64,000 bases of DNA, taken from the NCBI GenBank assembly GCA_963580285.1, contig OY757013.1, positions 136,087,027 through 136,151,026 of the forward strand. Reading direction: 5' to 3'. The stretch is from Lucinisca nassula. Taxonomy: Eukaryota; Mollusca; Bivalvia; Lucinida; Lucinidae. The notes under the pieces were generated by a model. The model had not been told where the DNA came from and did not search any database. It saw nothing but the letters and a program-made list of their open reading frames with translations. The position numbers and the translations under genes were made by a program. Shown in pieces: positions 41,593 to 53,275 of the stretch (positions are counted from its first letter, which is position 1; each line of letters starts with the position of its first letter).

Positions 41593-41906
41593 AAACAAAT
41601 CACTGACACACTGTTTTGTTTATTGTAACTCAGAACTATAGGAAGCGCTTTCAAATGACGCCTATCCAATTTTCAATCCAGTCAGCATATGTATCACTAC
41701 GCTGCCTAAACTGTTTTCATGATCTTCAAAACCCACCGGGACCAATAAATACATTGAAACTACAGCTATCACACGATCCTTGCGTCTATCCAATTGCATG
41801 TAATATACAGGTTCTTCATTTCGACTTTTTTTAGATATGGATCTATATAATGTGTAACCGGGTTAACCAAGGGCGTGTAAACAAGGGAGAGGATTGTGGC
41901 CAGGTA

Positions 41907-42169
41907 TAGTAGTCGCAGATAAGATTGACTTGGCGGAGCTATCCTTTGTACCTTAGGAATATTCCATTAACAAAAAGGTAAACCAAGTCACCCGATTGTG
42001 TGAATTCAACTGTAACACAAGCATAGCTGTGGCGTATATGACCATTTCTGCCGCTTGTAGAAAGCGTGCGAAAGGCACTCTACCGATCCCTCTGATGGAC
42101 TCAGCGAATTTGACATATATTGACAGCACCTGAATAGCTCCGCCTAGTCAATCTTATCTGCGACTACTA
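41907..42169. mobile_element. MITE with ~36-bp TIRs in a TA site
   Basis: TAGTAGTCGCAGATAAGATT at left, AATCTTATCTGCGACTACTA at right. The inverted repeats continue to GGCGGAGCTAT / ATAGCTCCGCC with a mismatch. TA repeats (41905-41906, 42170-42171) flank it. Removing it restores the Penelope-like sequence GGCCAGGTAAAATCGATT. Confidence 0.8.
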
Positions 42170-42254
42170 TAAAATCGATTTAAGCTCCCCAGGAAAATCT
42201 TGTAAGTTACTGTTCCAAGACGTTCCTTCTATTGTGGTTGATTTTGTTATAGTT

Positions 42255-42483
42255 TTTTTTTGGTTTTGGTTTTACGGCTCTTTCAAGATAATTCAAATCA
42301 TATCGAGCCGATCGTTAATCCAAGGTGGGCGAAAACCGGAGTACCCGGAGAAAAACCACCTGACCTTCCGTTGAAAAGCTTGGCATCTCACATGTGACCC
42401 GAGCGGGGCTCGAACCCACAGCGGTGAGAGACCTAATGGTTAAGAGTCAGCGCTCTTATCCACTAGGCCACGGAGGCCCGTTA
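42255..42483 (-). mobile_element. tRNA-derived SINE type 1, full
   Basis: Minus strand: A-box-like TGGCCTAGTGGATAAGAGC, B-box GGGTTCGAGCCCC, central GTGGTTTTTCTCCGGGTACT, poly-A-like tail (the T-run at 42255). The perfect 10-bp duplication TGTTATAGTT is at 42245-42254 and 42484-42493. Confidence 0.85.
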
Positions 42484-42598
42484 TGTTATAGTTAGTCTTT
42501 GCGTGTGTAAGTTGCTGATAACTTTATTTCGGATAGCCGTTTGGCAGTTTGGCCATTTTGTAAAAAAGTAAAAGTATTTTTGGCTTTCCGCTTGTGAA

Positions 42599-42725
42599 CC
42601 CAGCAGGCACATGACGTAATAGTGACGTCACATCAACGTCGAAACAACGTCATGGCGCCGGTGCAAAGTCACATCTACGTCCTTGCAACGTCGTGACGTT
42701 GCCCCTGCGACGTGTGCGTCCTGGG
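42599..42725. mobile_element. Small CCCAG-ended MITE-like insert
   Basis: CCCAGCAGGCAC at left and GTGCGTCCTGGG at right form imperfect 12-bp inverted repeats. The interior has several ACGTC/GACGT words. It interrupts the Penelope-like tail between TTCCGCTTGTGAA and AAGTTTTTATTATGG. Confidence 0.55.
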
Positions 42726-42838
42726 AAGTTTTTATTATGGTGGTGTTTTTTATGTTTCTATTTCCGTCCCTTTGGAATCTTGCATGGGAGATGTGAGGTT
42801 ATTGTATCGATTCCGGATCATTGCCTTCACTTCTATTA

Positions 42839-44019
42839 AAAGAAAATCTGTACAATTAACAAACTATATAACAAACCGCTTTATGTAGGACAGAGAGGGT
42901 GTATTTTAAACTCCTTAATTTCGAAGGAGAGACGGTTTAATAAGGCAAAGTTGCCGTGTACCTTGCGTCACTGGGACACCACACTAATATTGGCTTAGAG
43001 TTGGGCAAGGCCTGTTTCCTTGCGGCAGGTGAGCGTAGAGTGTGTGCGGGGATTCTTGTGAATTTTGATATATCTTCAGTTTCTTCACTACCGTTCAATT
43101 TCGTTATTCTCCGCTTTCCCCGCAGTCATCTCCTCAAATGTTTCGTCTACTGCTTTTCTCCCTTTCTTCAGACATGTTAAACCACAATAAATAATCAATC
43201 GGTCCTTAATGAAAGTCGTTACTTAGATAACCAGTTACTCCCTAGAAACACCTCACTCACTAAATGTAGTAGAAATTTTCACTATATACCTAGAATGAAC
43301 GGACGTATAGACGGATGAACGGATCAGGGTCATTTGTGTATAGTATAATGGCTTTCCCTTTAACAAAATGTCTCAAATGCTGGCTGCTCGTGAATATACA
43401 GAGGGACACCGAATGCAATGATGTTTGTTTTGTTTCCTGGCAAAAGAATGTATTTCATTCTGTATTTCGTTATCTCAACGATTTAAATACTACATGAAAA
43501 AAATAGTATTGACCTTAAATTTGCATAGTAGTTTAAAAAGGCGATTGGAATGCACAAAAAAGGTTCAGTTTTGTAAGCTGGTCGGCCCGATTTGAAGAGA
43601 AGACCCGTGCAACTTTTTTATGTGTGTAGGAGGGGGCTGTAGCTCTTTTTGTTGTTTTGTGTATACACGTAAAAACTGTTTTATAATAAATGCTTAGCTG
43701 TGCTCTTTGCGAGTTCAATCTTATTATTTAGTCCCATTTTGTCTCGAAAAGAACCATTTCATACTTGCAGGAATTCAGTTGATATAGGGTTGGCAGGTTG
43801 TTATACTTTTAAGAAATGCATTTTGAAAATGGCTAAAAAGTTTGCAAACAACGACGGGCCCGATAAGACGTTGTGTTTTGCAGTGACTTATCTGTTTTGC
43901 AGTGTCCAGTTGGTCCGTTAACATGGTTTAAAATGACATGTCTATACTTCTTAATATACGTATGACAGCTTCAGACAATAAATTGAAAAGAAAAAACAAT
44001 TTGCCTAAGCGAACTCGGC
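42839..44019. other. No gene recognised
   Basis: About 1.2 kb. A frame at 42956-43180 (74 residues) and one at 43700-43921 have no recognisable motif or splice context. I see no repeat family here. Confidence 0.45.
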
Positions 44020-44280
44020 AAACCATGTTTTATCATATTACGCCGTTGATAAGCAATGAATAACGTGGTGTAATAAGCATCGCCTAACCACATGTGTAAT
44101 AACAGCTTGGTCGGATTAAGTAACGTCATGCTGACGATCAAGTCAACCATGCATTTTTGGTGTGTGGAGAATTTGTCTAATTTAACGGCGGTAGAATCCA
44201 ACTTGAAGTGGGCATATGATAAACAGAATCCTACACTCGTAGTCATGAGTGTAAGATCCTCTATTTATAGATTGGCTTGC
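44020..44280 (+). mobile_element. Palindromic element II, core deleted
   Basis: Tail words CGTTGATAAGCAATGAATAA, GATTAAGTAACGTCATG and CATGCATTTTT are followed by CATATGATAAACAGAATCCT, ACACTCGTAGTCATGAGTGT and AAGATCCTCTATTTAT. The middle of the palindrome is lost, leaving ACTCGTAGTCATGAGT. It shows the structure of the 8530-9308 copy before its insertion. Confidence 0.55.
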
Positions 44281-44789
44281 AAAACAATTACCCCTTTATC
44301 TCAAAATATTCGACATTTAATATCCTCATCATAAACCCAGTTCATTAACTCTCGATATAACATATGTTGTTTTTGGAAAATAAAATAAAAATCATTACCA
44401 AGTTGTTTGAGCATAATGAAGAAAAAATAAATATGACCATCTCATATACTTTACTTGGCAATCATACTGTTGTATAGCCCATAACATTGCATAAACACGA
44501 TAGTATGTGAGATCATATGGCCTGTTCCTCGTCTCAGACCAATGCACCGTAGGTTCGAGGGTCCAACTTTTTTTCTAGATGAATTTTAGTCCAAAGTCAT
44601 GCAGCTATTTCTTATCGCTCACACGAAATAAATCTCCTTACGGGGAATGGTTGCACCTTGCATATTTTTTTGGGGCATTTTTAACGGTGTGGGGGAGGGA
44701 ACTTTCGTGACTTCATAATTTTGCTTCAATCTTCATGGCACTATACCGGAATGTTTGTCTCGATAGTATCGCGGTGAGGTGTTCACCCT

Positions 44790-45746
44790 CTAGTTTTATA
44801 CAGATTTACGTGTATATAAGTCAAACCTTTAATACGCTTGTTGTCTGAAAGCAGAATGCCCAGGCCTTTGATATTTTTCGCAAATCTTCTTCTAGTTCAC
44901 CTCTGCTAGTACTTTTCAATTTTTCGGGTAAGGGCCCACTTGTTTTACATAGACTTAAATTGGGAATACCTTTAAAAATCTTCTTGCTGAAAACAGAAAG
45001 GCCATGCCTTTGATATTTAGTCCAGAGATTCAACTAGTGGTCCCTTGCCAAGATTGTTCAAATTATGGCCATGGGACCAACAATGGCTTCGCCAAGAGGT
45101 CCACATATTTTATATGGACTTATACAGGGAAAACATTTAAAATCGTCTTGCCTGAAACCACAAGGCCCGGGCCTTTGGTATGTGGTACACAGCTTGGTCT
45201 AGTTTCTCAAAACTTTGGGGCTCACAACATTCATTTCTGTATCCTATGGCATATAGGTGTGGAGTCTTGCTTTTTAGCATAGAGACTATTGGAAAAGCTT
45301 CCGACTGAGCAGCTAGAGTTTGAGGATTTTAGACCCCACCCGGCTGCATACATGTACTTCCACGCGAATAAATCATGGAATGTTTACTACTATTATTTCT
45401 CCTTCTGCTGATTCAAGAAGGACATTTGTCAGTTACTGGCGAAAGTATGTGTTTATCACCGGTTAACCACTGAGGTCTAAGCCTACAAGGAATAGGTTAA
45501 CTGACCACAACTGACATAATCCTAATTGGTTGAAAGGCCCGAAATCTGTCACGCACCATCACATTCCTCGCAAGGCCTGTGTAACACCATTCTTAAACCT
45601 CAAGTATGTCACCCAAAAACATTTATTTTCAACAAATTTTATATATACAGTCATATGAAGAGAAATTAAATCATAGTTCTATAGAATGTACTAGTGACAG
45701 TGGCACTCAAGTGGGCGAATAAGGGCTTTCTGGGCCCTCTTGTTTA
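44790..45746 (-). mobile_element. Tandem-array element, ~163-bp type, diverged
   Basis: About three diverged units (44820-45215: AATGCCCAGGCCTTTGATAT, GCCAAGATTGTTCAAATTAT, CTGAAACCACAAGGCCCGGG). The 5' end module reads AAGGGCTTTCTGGGCCCTCTTGTT (in part) at 45718-45746. The dispersed repeat of 10.9-11.3 kb lies inside at 45405-45545. No terminal hairpin is seen on the left side. Confidence 0.5.
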
Positions 45747-45999
45747 CTCTATATGTGGCTTTACTGGTAATGTTCTATGCTTGTCATCGGTATAATGCCG
45801 GATCGGGTTCATATTGTGTTCCAATCGTCCATAAGTGTGTTCATGTGTTAGTACGTACGTATTATGATTAAATTCCAGGATTATGCTAAAACTCTAGTTA
45901 AAGCGGTTGTAACGTGTAGGTTAAGTGTTTTCTAACAGGTAGACTGCGCTGTGCGGTGGCATACGTATACTTTGGACTAGTTTTCGGTTAACCCTTATG

Positions 46000-46278
46000 C
46001 ATTACGAAAACACGCCTATACAAATACAGTGTAACCTTTATCGCCGAAAAATTGAAAATTTAAGATGAAAAAGTGTGATATTTTTCTTATTTTTGCTCAT
46101 AATATAGAAAGTGTGTACTCGTTAGAACCGCCTCATCGAGGCGGTTCTAACGAGTACCAACTATCTATATTGTAGAGCAGAAATAAGCAAAATAAGGTTT
46201 ACCCCTGCAAACCCCAGTTTTACTATATAAAAGTGGGGTTCAAGTGGGTCAAAATTATATAAGTGTGTTTTCGTGATG
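46000..46278 (-). mobile_element. MITE-A, intact reference copy
   Basis: 279 bp from CATTACGAAAACACGCCTATA to ATAAGTGTGTTTTCGTGATG. The core palindrome at 46112-46165 (ACTCGTTAGAACCGCCTCAT ... GTTCTAACGAGT) is perfect. Arms tttcttatttttgctc and gagcagaaataagcaaa pair as an outer palindrome. Confidence 0.8.
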
Positions 46279-46936
46279 TGACAGAGAGGACAACCTATAT
46301 CATTTCTTTAATGCCAAATGCAACAGGACACATCTGAATCCCAATGAAGGTGCTAAATTCCGAATCGAGCCTTATTAAGGTGTTAAAATGAAAGTCTTTT
46401 CAAAAGCTTTCTGGACGGCATAATCAGTCTGATCATTTCCCTTTTAAAATTGCAACACGTAACATAGAGAACGGCTCTGGATGAGTCAATAAAGTCAAGA
46501 TTTTCATTGTCTGTTTGTGGTGTTCTTTAAGACTTTGAAAGGCAGAATAGTAACATTTAGTTTAATTTTACGTCACTAGTGTTAGTTTCGGCGTAGTTGT
46601 AATTGAAATTACAACCATTATCACTTCATCATAGCTCACTGACAGTTAATTTCTGTTTCACATAGCCAATTCTAATGTTGATGAAAATAAATGGATTTAT
46701 ATTCAAACACATACTTTTGCGTTGTCCATAACTGCTTTTGAAGAGTCGTAATAAAACCGAGGCAATGCCGTTAGTTAATATGTTAAAACTTATATCATTA
46801 AATATGGCAACTATAGTAATATTTCGGCCGAATAAATGTGAGAATCTTGTGCAAATGCGAATAGAACGTACACTTTTTTTTCGGCATAAATAGCAGATTG
46901 TTCGGGCCCCGTCAAGCGATTTTGGTACTTATCGCC
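46279..46936. other. No gene recognised
   Basis: About 660 bp, AT-rich, without credible frames or shared repeats. Confidence 0.45.
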
Positions 46937-47010
46937 TATGCGAGCAGCGAAGGTTGCGGCGAGCCTGCGCATCCGCGCAGTCTCGCCAGAACTTTCGCTG
47001 CTCGCTCATA
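46937..47010. repeat. GC-rich 74-bp palindrome
   Basis: TATGCGAGCAGCGAAGGTT and AACTTTCGCTGCTCGCTCATA (in part) pair, with inner arms CTGCGC / GCGCAG. It is much more GC-rich than its surroundings. It looks like a mini foldback insert, with TA at both edges. Confidence 0.6.
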
Positions 47011-47443
47011 CAAGCAGTGAATCAAGTGGAACCTTCAGACAGAAAGCCATATCCCTGGCCCCTCTGAATGGCTGGGCATGCGCAGTTAAAATTTGCCATG
47101 ATGGAATGCTCGAAAATACAAATTCGCTTGGCGGGGCTCATAAGATATTGGATATTGTACTTACTACAACAATTAAGGATATCGAGCTCGTCAACCAAAC
47201 AATGGTTTGAACAACTACACCCTGTTGTTTACCAGTTTCCGAGGGAAACTGATTAATACCTTCACTAAACAAAGCAAACAAGCCACATTTGATCCTTCCA
47301 ACCCTCAAATAACTTGCTACGCATTCGCTTGATCTTACGTTATCCCACATGTAGCGAACCACATTTGTTATAAAGTCCACAAGTTCCAAAACCAAACAAA
47401 AAAAAATAAAAAAAAGAACATAAGTCATCTTCTATTTAAAAAT

Positions 47444-47786
47444 AGAAGTGAATGCAATGATCAGGTATCGACACAATTAACTCGCACCTCCTATCAGAGA
47501 CACCAAAGGGAGAGAAAAACAAACATGAAATAAGTGGACCCTGAGGGAAACATCAATAGCGGAAAACCTAAAGGACAGTTATTTTACCACAAAATGGTCA
47601 ATTTGCTATCCAAAACAAAAATATATAAGCGGTACACACAGTCAAGGACGAACTATAGCAAACATAAACCGCAACGGAAGAACGCCTTGTAACGGTCAGT
47701 GAATAGTATTTCTGTGCGGGTAGGGGTGCCTTCAATAAATTTTACGCGGCCGCAATCCTCGCCCTTACTGCCGTCGCAATTTATAA
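47444..47786 (-). mobile_element. Penelope-like 3' fragment
   Basis: Starts TAGAAGTGAATGCAATGATC and runs to CGCCCTTACTGCCGTCGCAA. It belongs to the subfamily whose terminus includes CATTGCATTCACTTCT. Confidence 0.65.
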
Positions 47787-47861
47787 ATCGATACATGTTG
47801 AAAATCAAATATTTAACGAGTCGTTTCAGCGTTTTTATAAGCTACTCGGTATGATGCTGCA

Positions 47862-48296
47862 TTGGAATATGATGCAAGGACGAATGTTTATGTTCACCAG
47901 ATTAACCCCCTCCCCACACCACTCCACATTTTACAGCTGCCCCTCCCAATGATGATATTTTTAGTTTGTTTATATGTATATGTTTTTGTAATGTATATAA
48001 CTGATATTGTTTCGCATGCGTGCGAACGCGTGAGTGTGCGTGTGTTTTTGTCTTTGTATTCCTCAACCTATTGTTGTTGTTTTTCTGTTGTTGCTAACTA
48101 TAGATGGTTGTACGTTTATGAGTCACAATTTCGTGCGCTTGTATGCCCGTTGATGAAAAGTCTGGGATATTTCACCGCGGTCAATAAAGCAATAATTAAT
48201 ACAGTAAGTGCTGGAGAACACTTTTATAAAATCAAGCTGGCCAAAGAAAGTTTTAAAGATGCCAGCATCGATTACATATACCAAGCCGTTAAATAA
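47862..48296 (+). other. Possible terminal exon of an unrecognised gene
   Basis: A 144-codon frame whose second half (about 48103-48296) is preceded by a pyrimidine-rich tract ending CTAACTATAG, a good 3' splice acceptor. It encodes WLYVYESQFRALVCPL then KIKLAKESFKDASIDYIYQ. A GTAAGT donor-like word is at 48200. I do not recognise the product. Upstream codons are hydrophobic and low-complexity and probably not coding. A second frame (48330-48614) ends with a Cys-rich stretch (CLFKDKCSIQCTC). Chance open frames remain the default explanation. Confidence 0.2.
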
Positions 48297-48757
48297 TTAA
48301 GTCTGAGAATCGAATTGATTTAAGACTTATTGGCACTAGTCTGGTGTTATATAAGATATTTTGCTAAACGTGTAAATACAATTTGTGGAATTGAATCAAG
48401 GCGATTAGCTGCTCAATACCCTCTTGTAAAGTACCAAAAACAGGGACATCATAAGAACAATGCATTCACCTTATTTTTTCCAATTTCGGAGATAACTGTC
48501 AACATTCCTGTTGACCAGACCTGTGGAAATAACAAATTGGCATGCTTGTTTAAGGACAAGTGTTCAATACAATGCACTTGCACGAACGGCATTTATCTTG
48601 AACAAAAATGTTAAAGTTGGACAGTAGATGATCGTGGGACCAAACAATTAAATTGTGCACAAAATAGTTACAGTTGAATTGCAAATGTCAAATAAATAAA
48701 TATCATAATCTTTTGATACGCTTCTGCGGTCTTATTTGTATTTATTTTAGGTAGCAC

Positions 48758-48806
48758 TGGTTGGTACCTGATGCTCTGTGGTCGGACCCATCGGAGTCTG
48801 CTCCTT
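48758..48806 (+). mobile_element. Penelope-like tail scrap
   Basis: GGTTGGTACCTGATGCTCTG ... CCATCGGAGTCTGCTCC matches the middle of the tail. Confidence 0.45.
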
Positions 48807-48829
48807 GAATTTCAGGTAAGCGTATACGA

Positions 48830-50780
48830 TGGCCTGTTGTCCGTCGTCTGACGTCGGTCCGTCCGTCGTCGGTCCATCCGTCTGTTCGTCATTAACTTTT
48901 TACATTTTCGACTTCTCACCCGGAACCGGAAGTCGGATAAAGCTGATGCCTGGTCGGATGACATGGAGATTCAGATGGTTCCGTTCGGATTTCAAAGATT
49001 GCGGCCATCTTGGATTTCTTCAAATCTCCTCAGGAACCAAAGGATGAATTGAGTTGAAACTTACTGGGAGGCTTTGAGGGTAATACGGAGATTCAAATTT
49101 GTTAAAATCGTTCTGTTCCAATATCCAAGATGGCCGCAATGGGAGCCATTTTGAAATTCTTCAAACGACATCTCTCGACTCAAAGATCGAATTGAACTTA
49201 AACTTGATTGGAGGAATCGGGGTAAGACGGAGATTTGGCCATACAGCTGTCTTTGTGCCTTTCCGCTATTGATATTTCCGTTAGGGTCTAGTTATTTCGT
49301 TTTTGTGTTTATTTATTTTTTGTAAACTTATGGAAGCTGTGGGTTATTTGTATCGATTCCTGATCATGCCTTCACTTCTGTTTTGCTAAAATGGTTCCGT
49401 TCTGATATCCAAGATGGCAAACGGCATCTCCACCCGAATCAAAGATCGAATTGAGCTGAAACTTTACAGGAGGCCTGGGAGTGACATGGATATTCCGATG
49501 TGCTAAAATCGCTCCGTTCCGATACCCAAGTTGGTCGCCATGGTGGCTATCTTGAAAGTATTCAAACGACATCTCCTTCCGAAACAAAGGCAGATTCGAG
49601 CTGAAACATGATTCATAAAGGCGACATGGAGATTTAGTTTTGCTAAAATGATTCCATTTTGATATCCAAGATGGCCGCCATGGATCCATTTTTAAATTCT
49701 TCAAACGACCCCGGAACCAAAGGTTGAATTTAGCTGAAACTTGACGGGAGGCATCGGGGTGAAATGGAAATTCAGATTTGCTAAACTCATTCCGTTTCGA
49801 TATACAAGATAGCACCATGATGACCATCTTGAAATTCTTCAAACGACACTTTCTACCAAACCAAACGTCGCATTGAGCTGAAACTTGATGGGATTCACCG
49901 GAGTTACAGGGAGATTCAGATTTGCTCAAATCAATCTATTCAGATATGGTGGCCATCTTTAATTTCTTCAAAGACACATCACAAACCAGAGGTCGAATTG
50001 AGCTGAAACTTGGAGGGTGGCTTCTGAGTGATATGGACATTCAGATTTGCTAAACTTGTTATGTTAAATATCCATGAAATCTTGAAATTCTTCAAACGAT
50101 ATCTCCTCCTAAACCAGAGACATGATCAAGCTGAAGTTTGATGGGAGGAATCGGGGCTACATGGCGATTCAGATTTGCTAGAATGATTTCATTCAGATAT
50201 CATAGGTAGCATCAGGGCGAAATGGAGATTCAGATTTGCTAAAATTGTTCTGTTCTGATATCCAAACTGGCTACGCAAGGACGCCATCTTGAATTTCTTT
50301 AAAAACACCTCTCCTCCCGAACCAGAGGTCAGATCAAGATGAAACATGATGCGAGGCATTGGGGTGACATGGAAATTCGGATTTGCTAAAATCGCTCCAT
50401 TTCGATATACAAGATGGTCACCATGGCGGCCATGTTGAATGTCTTCAAACTACGTCTCCTGAACCAACGATCGGATGGATCTGAAACTTGATTGGGGCAA
50501 CATAGAGATTCAGAATTGCTGAAGTTATTCTGTTCTGTTATCTAATCGTGGTTCAATGTTGGTCAGTTTGAAAATCTTCAAACCACTTTTAGTTGAATGT
50601 AGCCGAAACGAGATTTAAGACATTGGGGTGACAAATAGTAACCTTCTGTTCCGATATTCCAGATGGCTGCCATGTTGGCCATCTTAAAAATTCTTCAAAC
50701 CACATCTGCTACCGAATGCATTGACATGCAACTGGTGAGAGGCACCTGGGTGACATGGAGATTCAGAATTGCTAAAATTA
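48830..50780 (+). repeat. Tandem array, ~145-bp units
   Basis: Begins with a CCGTCCGTCGTCGG tract. Units contain TTCTTCAAACGACATCTCC, GAATTGAGCTGAAACTTGAT, GACATGGAGATTCAGATTTG, CTAAAATCGTTCCGTTC and ATCCAAGATGGCCGCCATGG. About a dozen diverged copies. A Penelope-like end (49247-49384) and a longer relic (50780-51200) are inserted; the array resumes at 51205-51270. Confidence 0.7.
49247..49384 (+). mobile_element. Penelope-like 3'-terminal fragment in the array
   Basis: CCTTTCCGCTATTGATATTT to GTATCGATTCCTGATCATGC and CTTCACTTCTG. Only the last ~140 bp of the element, showing 5' truncation. Confidence 0.65.
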
Positions 50781-51200
50781 AAAAGAGAAACGATCAGGAA
50801 CTGATACATCTAAATTCTTTCCACAATAGCACTAGCGAAACATTGAGTGACGATAGTAAACACAATGGAAAACAGGTAGATCGAGTCAGCAGCTCTTTAC
50901 CAAACAGGTGGTGACTCAGAATATCAAAACCTATCTAAAAAGGAGCGACACACAAAACGGAGGAAAACCAGAGCCACCAACATGACAAACACCAAACCGG
51001 AAGGACAAACGTAACTAAAAATGAACAATCGAAAAGGGGGAAGAATCAGAATCATCAACGTAACAACATATATGATTAGGGAAAACATAGAACATGAAGA
51101 AACCACAACAAAAGAACCGACTTGGAACGGTCAGTAACAATTACTGGTGGGATTTAGATAATTTTACGGGATCCTAACCATCACCCTCACTTTCACAAAA
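50780..51200 (-). mobile_element. Penelope-like 3' relic in the array
   Basis: AACGATCAGGAACTGATACA at the terminus, GAACCGACTTGGAACGGTCA in the middle, and TTTTACGGGATCCTAACCAT near the end. It is diverged from the other copies, so it is older. Confidence 0.5.
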
Positions 51201-51442
51201 CAGGCCTTAAACTGTTGCATTCTGATATCCAAGATATGGCCATCTTGAAGTTCTTCAGATCATCTGTATATTAAATGCATATAAGATTTACAGGGAGTGG
51301 TAGCTCAGGTGTTGTCAGTATATGTCAAACTCGCATAGTCCACAAGAGGCTTTTTTTGCAAGCGGGCATATACACCTTAGCTTTGTTTGTGTTACAGTTG
51401 TATTCACATGGTTGGTTGACATTGTTTACTTTTTCATAACAG

Positions 51443-52895
51443 AACATGCCAGAGGCAGCTGGCCCTGATGAACTAGCAAATGACTTAGGTCCAGTTTTTA
51501 CTCATATTTTCCCAAAATCTCTCGATACGGGTGAAATCCCTAAAGAAGGCTCCTAGCAAATATCTTCCCACTTTTCATAAAAGGAGACAGGGCTCCTCAC
51601 GTAATTATCGCCCGTGATATGTGGTCTGTGTAAATTACTTGAACACATAGTCTGCTCAAACATCATGACCCACTTTGATAAACAAAAACTTTTGTCAGAC
51701 AGACAACATGCATTTAGGAAAAGGCATATTTGCGAAACTCAGTTGAGCAAGGTTATTAATGATTGGGCAGAATCTTGGACAAAGTGGGGCAGATGGACAC
51801 ATTTACTCTGGACTTCGAGAAGGCTTTTGACACCCCACCTCATGAACTTCTTAAATCATAATTATTTAGATTTGCAATTGACGGAAAGACTCTCAAATGG
51901 ATAGATTCCTTCCTTTGCTACAGAAAACAGCATGTTGCTGTTAATGGCGAATCTTCAGCATGGGCGCTAGTTTTATATGGGTCCCACAGGGACTGCTCTT
52001 GGTCCGCTGCTATTATCCCAGTACATTATTTATATTTCCACTGACGTTGCCTCAGAACTAAGATTGTTTGCAGGCTGTGTTTGCTATCGGGAAATCAGAG
52101 ACACAGAGGACTCAATGAAACTTCGGAAGGACATAGATAGATAAGGATGTTTGGCACGAAAATTGAGCGTGAGATTTCAACCCGTTAAATGCAATATTAT
52201 GCAGATAGCTAGGAAGAGAACGAATAAAATTGAGGCTTCACATGCCTTAGAGGGAAAGGTCCTCGAAAATGTGAATTCCATTAAATATCTAGGCGTGACA
52301 GTCACACACGATTTGAGATTAGCAACATGTGTACAAAGGCGAATAGAACACTTGGGTTCCTGAGGCGAAATCTTCATCAGTGTCCTTAGGGTGTGAAAGA
52401 GACAGCATGTAAGGGACTTGTTCGACCAATCTTGAAATATGGTAGTTGCATCTGGGACCCAGGTGGTCCTTAATTAAGAAATTGAAACAGTTCAGAATTG
52501 TGCTGCTAGATTTGTAACAAGCAAGTACTGCTTTGAAACTGGGAGCATGACTGAAATTCTAGAAAAAATAAGATTGGAGTCTCTCAAGAAAAGGAGAAGA
52601 GACAGTAGGCTTATAATTGTCTCATATTCTTAAACAAAGGTCTAACGGGTGCTGCCAGCATTCCAACAGATGGCCTTGTTCCCCAGCTAGGCACAGTAAA
52701 AAGCACCATTCAATGGCGTTTAAGACCTTTACTACAAGAACTGACATTTATAAAGAATCGTTCTTCGCCCGAGCCATTAGACATTATAATGCCCGTCCTG
52801 GTTCGGTTTTTTGACAGCTGAAGGTGCTGAGGATTGTGTAGCTAAGTTTAACTCTTTTGTTAAGCTAGGGACTAACTTCCGATATCACAGGTCCT
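51443..52895 (+). pseudogene. Jockey/CR1-type LINE reverse transcriptase, dead
   Basis: Non-LTR retrotransposon RT fragments in shifting frames: PEAAGPDELANDLGP, LDTGEIPKE, CKLLEHIVCSNIMTHF, QHAFRKRHICETQLS, LDFEKAFDTPPHELL, KWIDSFL, then LFAGCVCYREIRD where family members have an FADD catalytic box (the Asp pair is lost), KCNIMQIARKRTN, NSIKYLGVTVTHDLR, GLVRPILKYG and RAIRHYNARPGS. At least six frameshifts or stops. No endonuclease domain precedes it, so it is 5'-truncated. Superfamily placement is by motif recognition. Confidence 0.75.
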
Positions 52896-52964
52896 GGTGT
52901 ATGAATGTCATTTGACGTATCACCAGTTATCGAATGTGTAAACGAGGGTATTTGGATCATAAAG

Positions 52965-53275
52965 CCTTTAAATCGATTTAAGCCCCCCCCCCCCCCAGTG
53001 GAAATCTTTCAACTGACCGTTCCAAGGCGGTTCTTCTGTGGCGATTTATCTATGTTGTTTTTTGTTACTTACTGTGTGTATCACTTGTGTCTTTTAATTT
53101 TGGATGGCCACATGGCCATTTTGTGGGAAAGTAACTGTCCTTATGGCCTTCCTTTGTTTAGGTTTCCATTATGGTCTGGTCGCTTAATGTTTGTATTTCT
53201 TTCCCTTTGGTGTCTTTGATTGGTGGAGTAAGTTAATTGTATCGATTCCTGATCTTTGTCTTACTTCTACTTTTA
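52965..53275 (+). mobile_element. Penelope-like 3' fragment
   Basis: AAATCGATTTAAGC then a run of 14 C, CCGTTCCAAGGCGGTTCTTC, and the terminus GTATCGATTCCTGATCTTTG ... CTTACTTCTAC. Truncated 5' at the C-run. Confidence 0.7.

Larger units (their letters stand above)
41878..42838 (+). mobile_element. Penelope-like 3' tail with three nested insertions
   Basis: Backbone pieces 41878-41904, 42172-42254, 42494-42598 and 42726-42838 rejoin into one family tail: GGATTGTGGCCAGG, AAATCGATTTAAGCTCCCC, GGATAGCCGTTTGGCAG, GTATCGATTCCGGATCATTG, CTTCACTTCT. The inserts are a TA-flanked MITE, a tRNA SINE and a small CCCAG-ended element. Confidence 0.7.

Noticed and set aside
42356..42480. Possible tRNA gene (A and B boxes)
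   Set aside because: The boxes belong to a SINE with tail and target duplication; the same applies at 9507, 59525 and 63520.
46938..47210. 90-codon frame starting in the GC-rich palindrome
   Set aside because: Its first third is the palindrome itself and the rest shows no motif.
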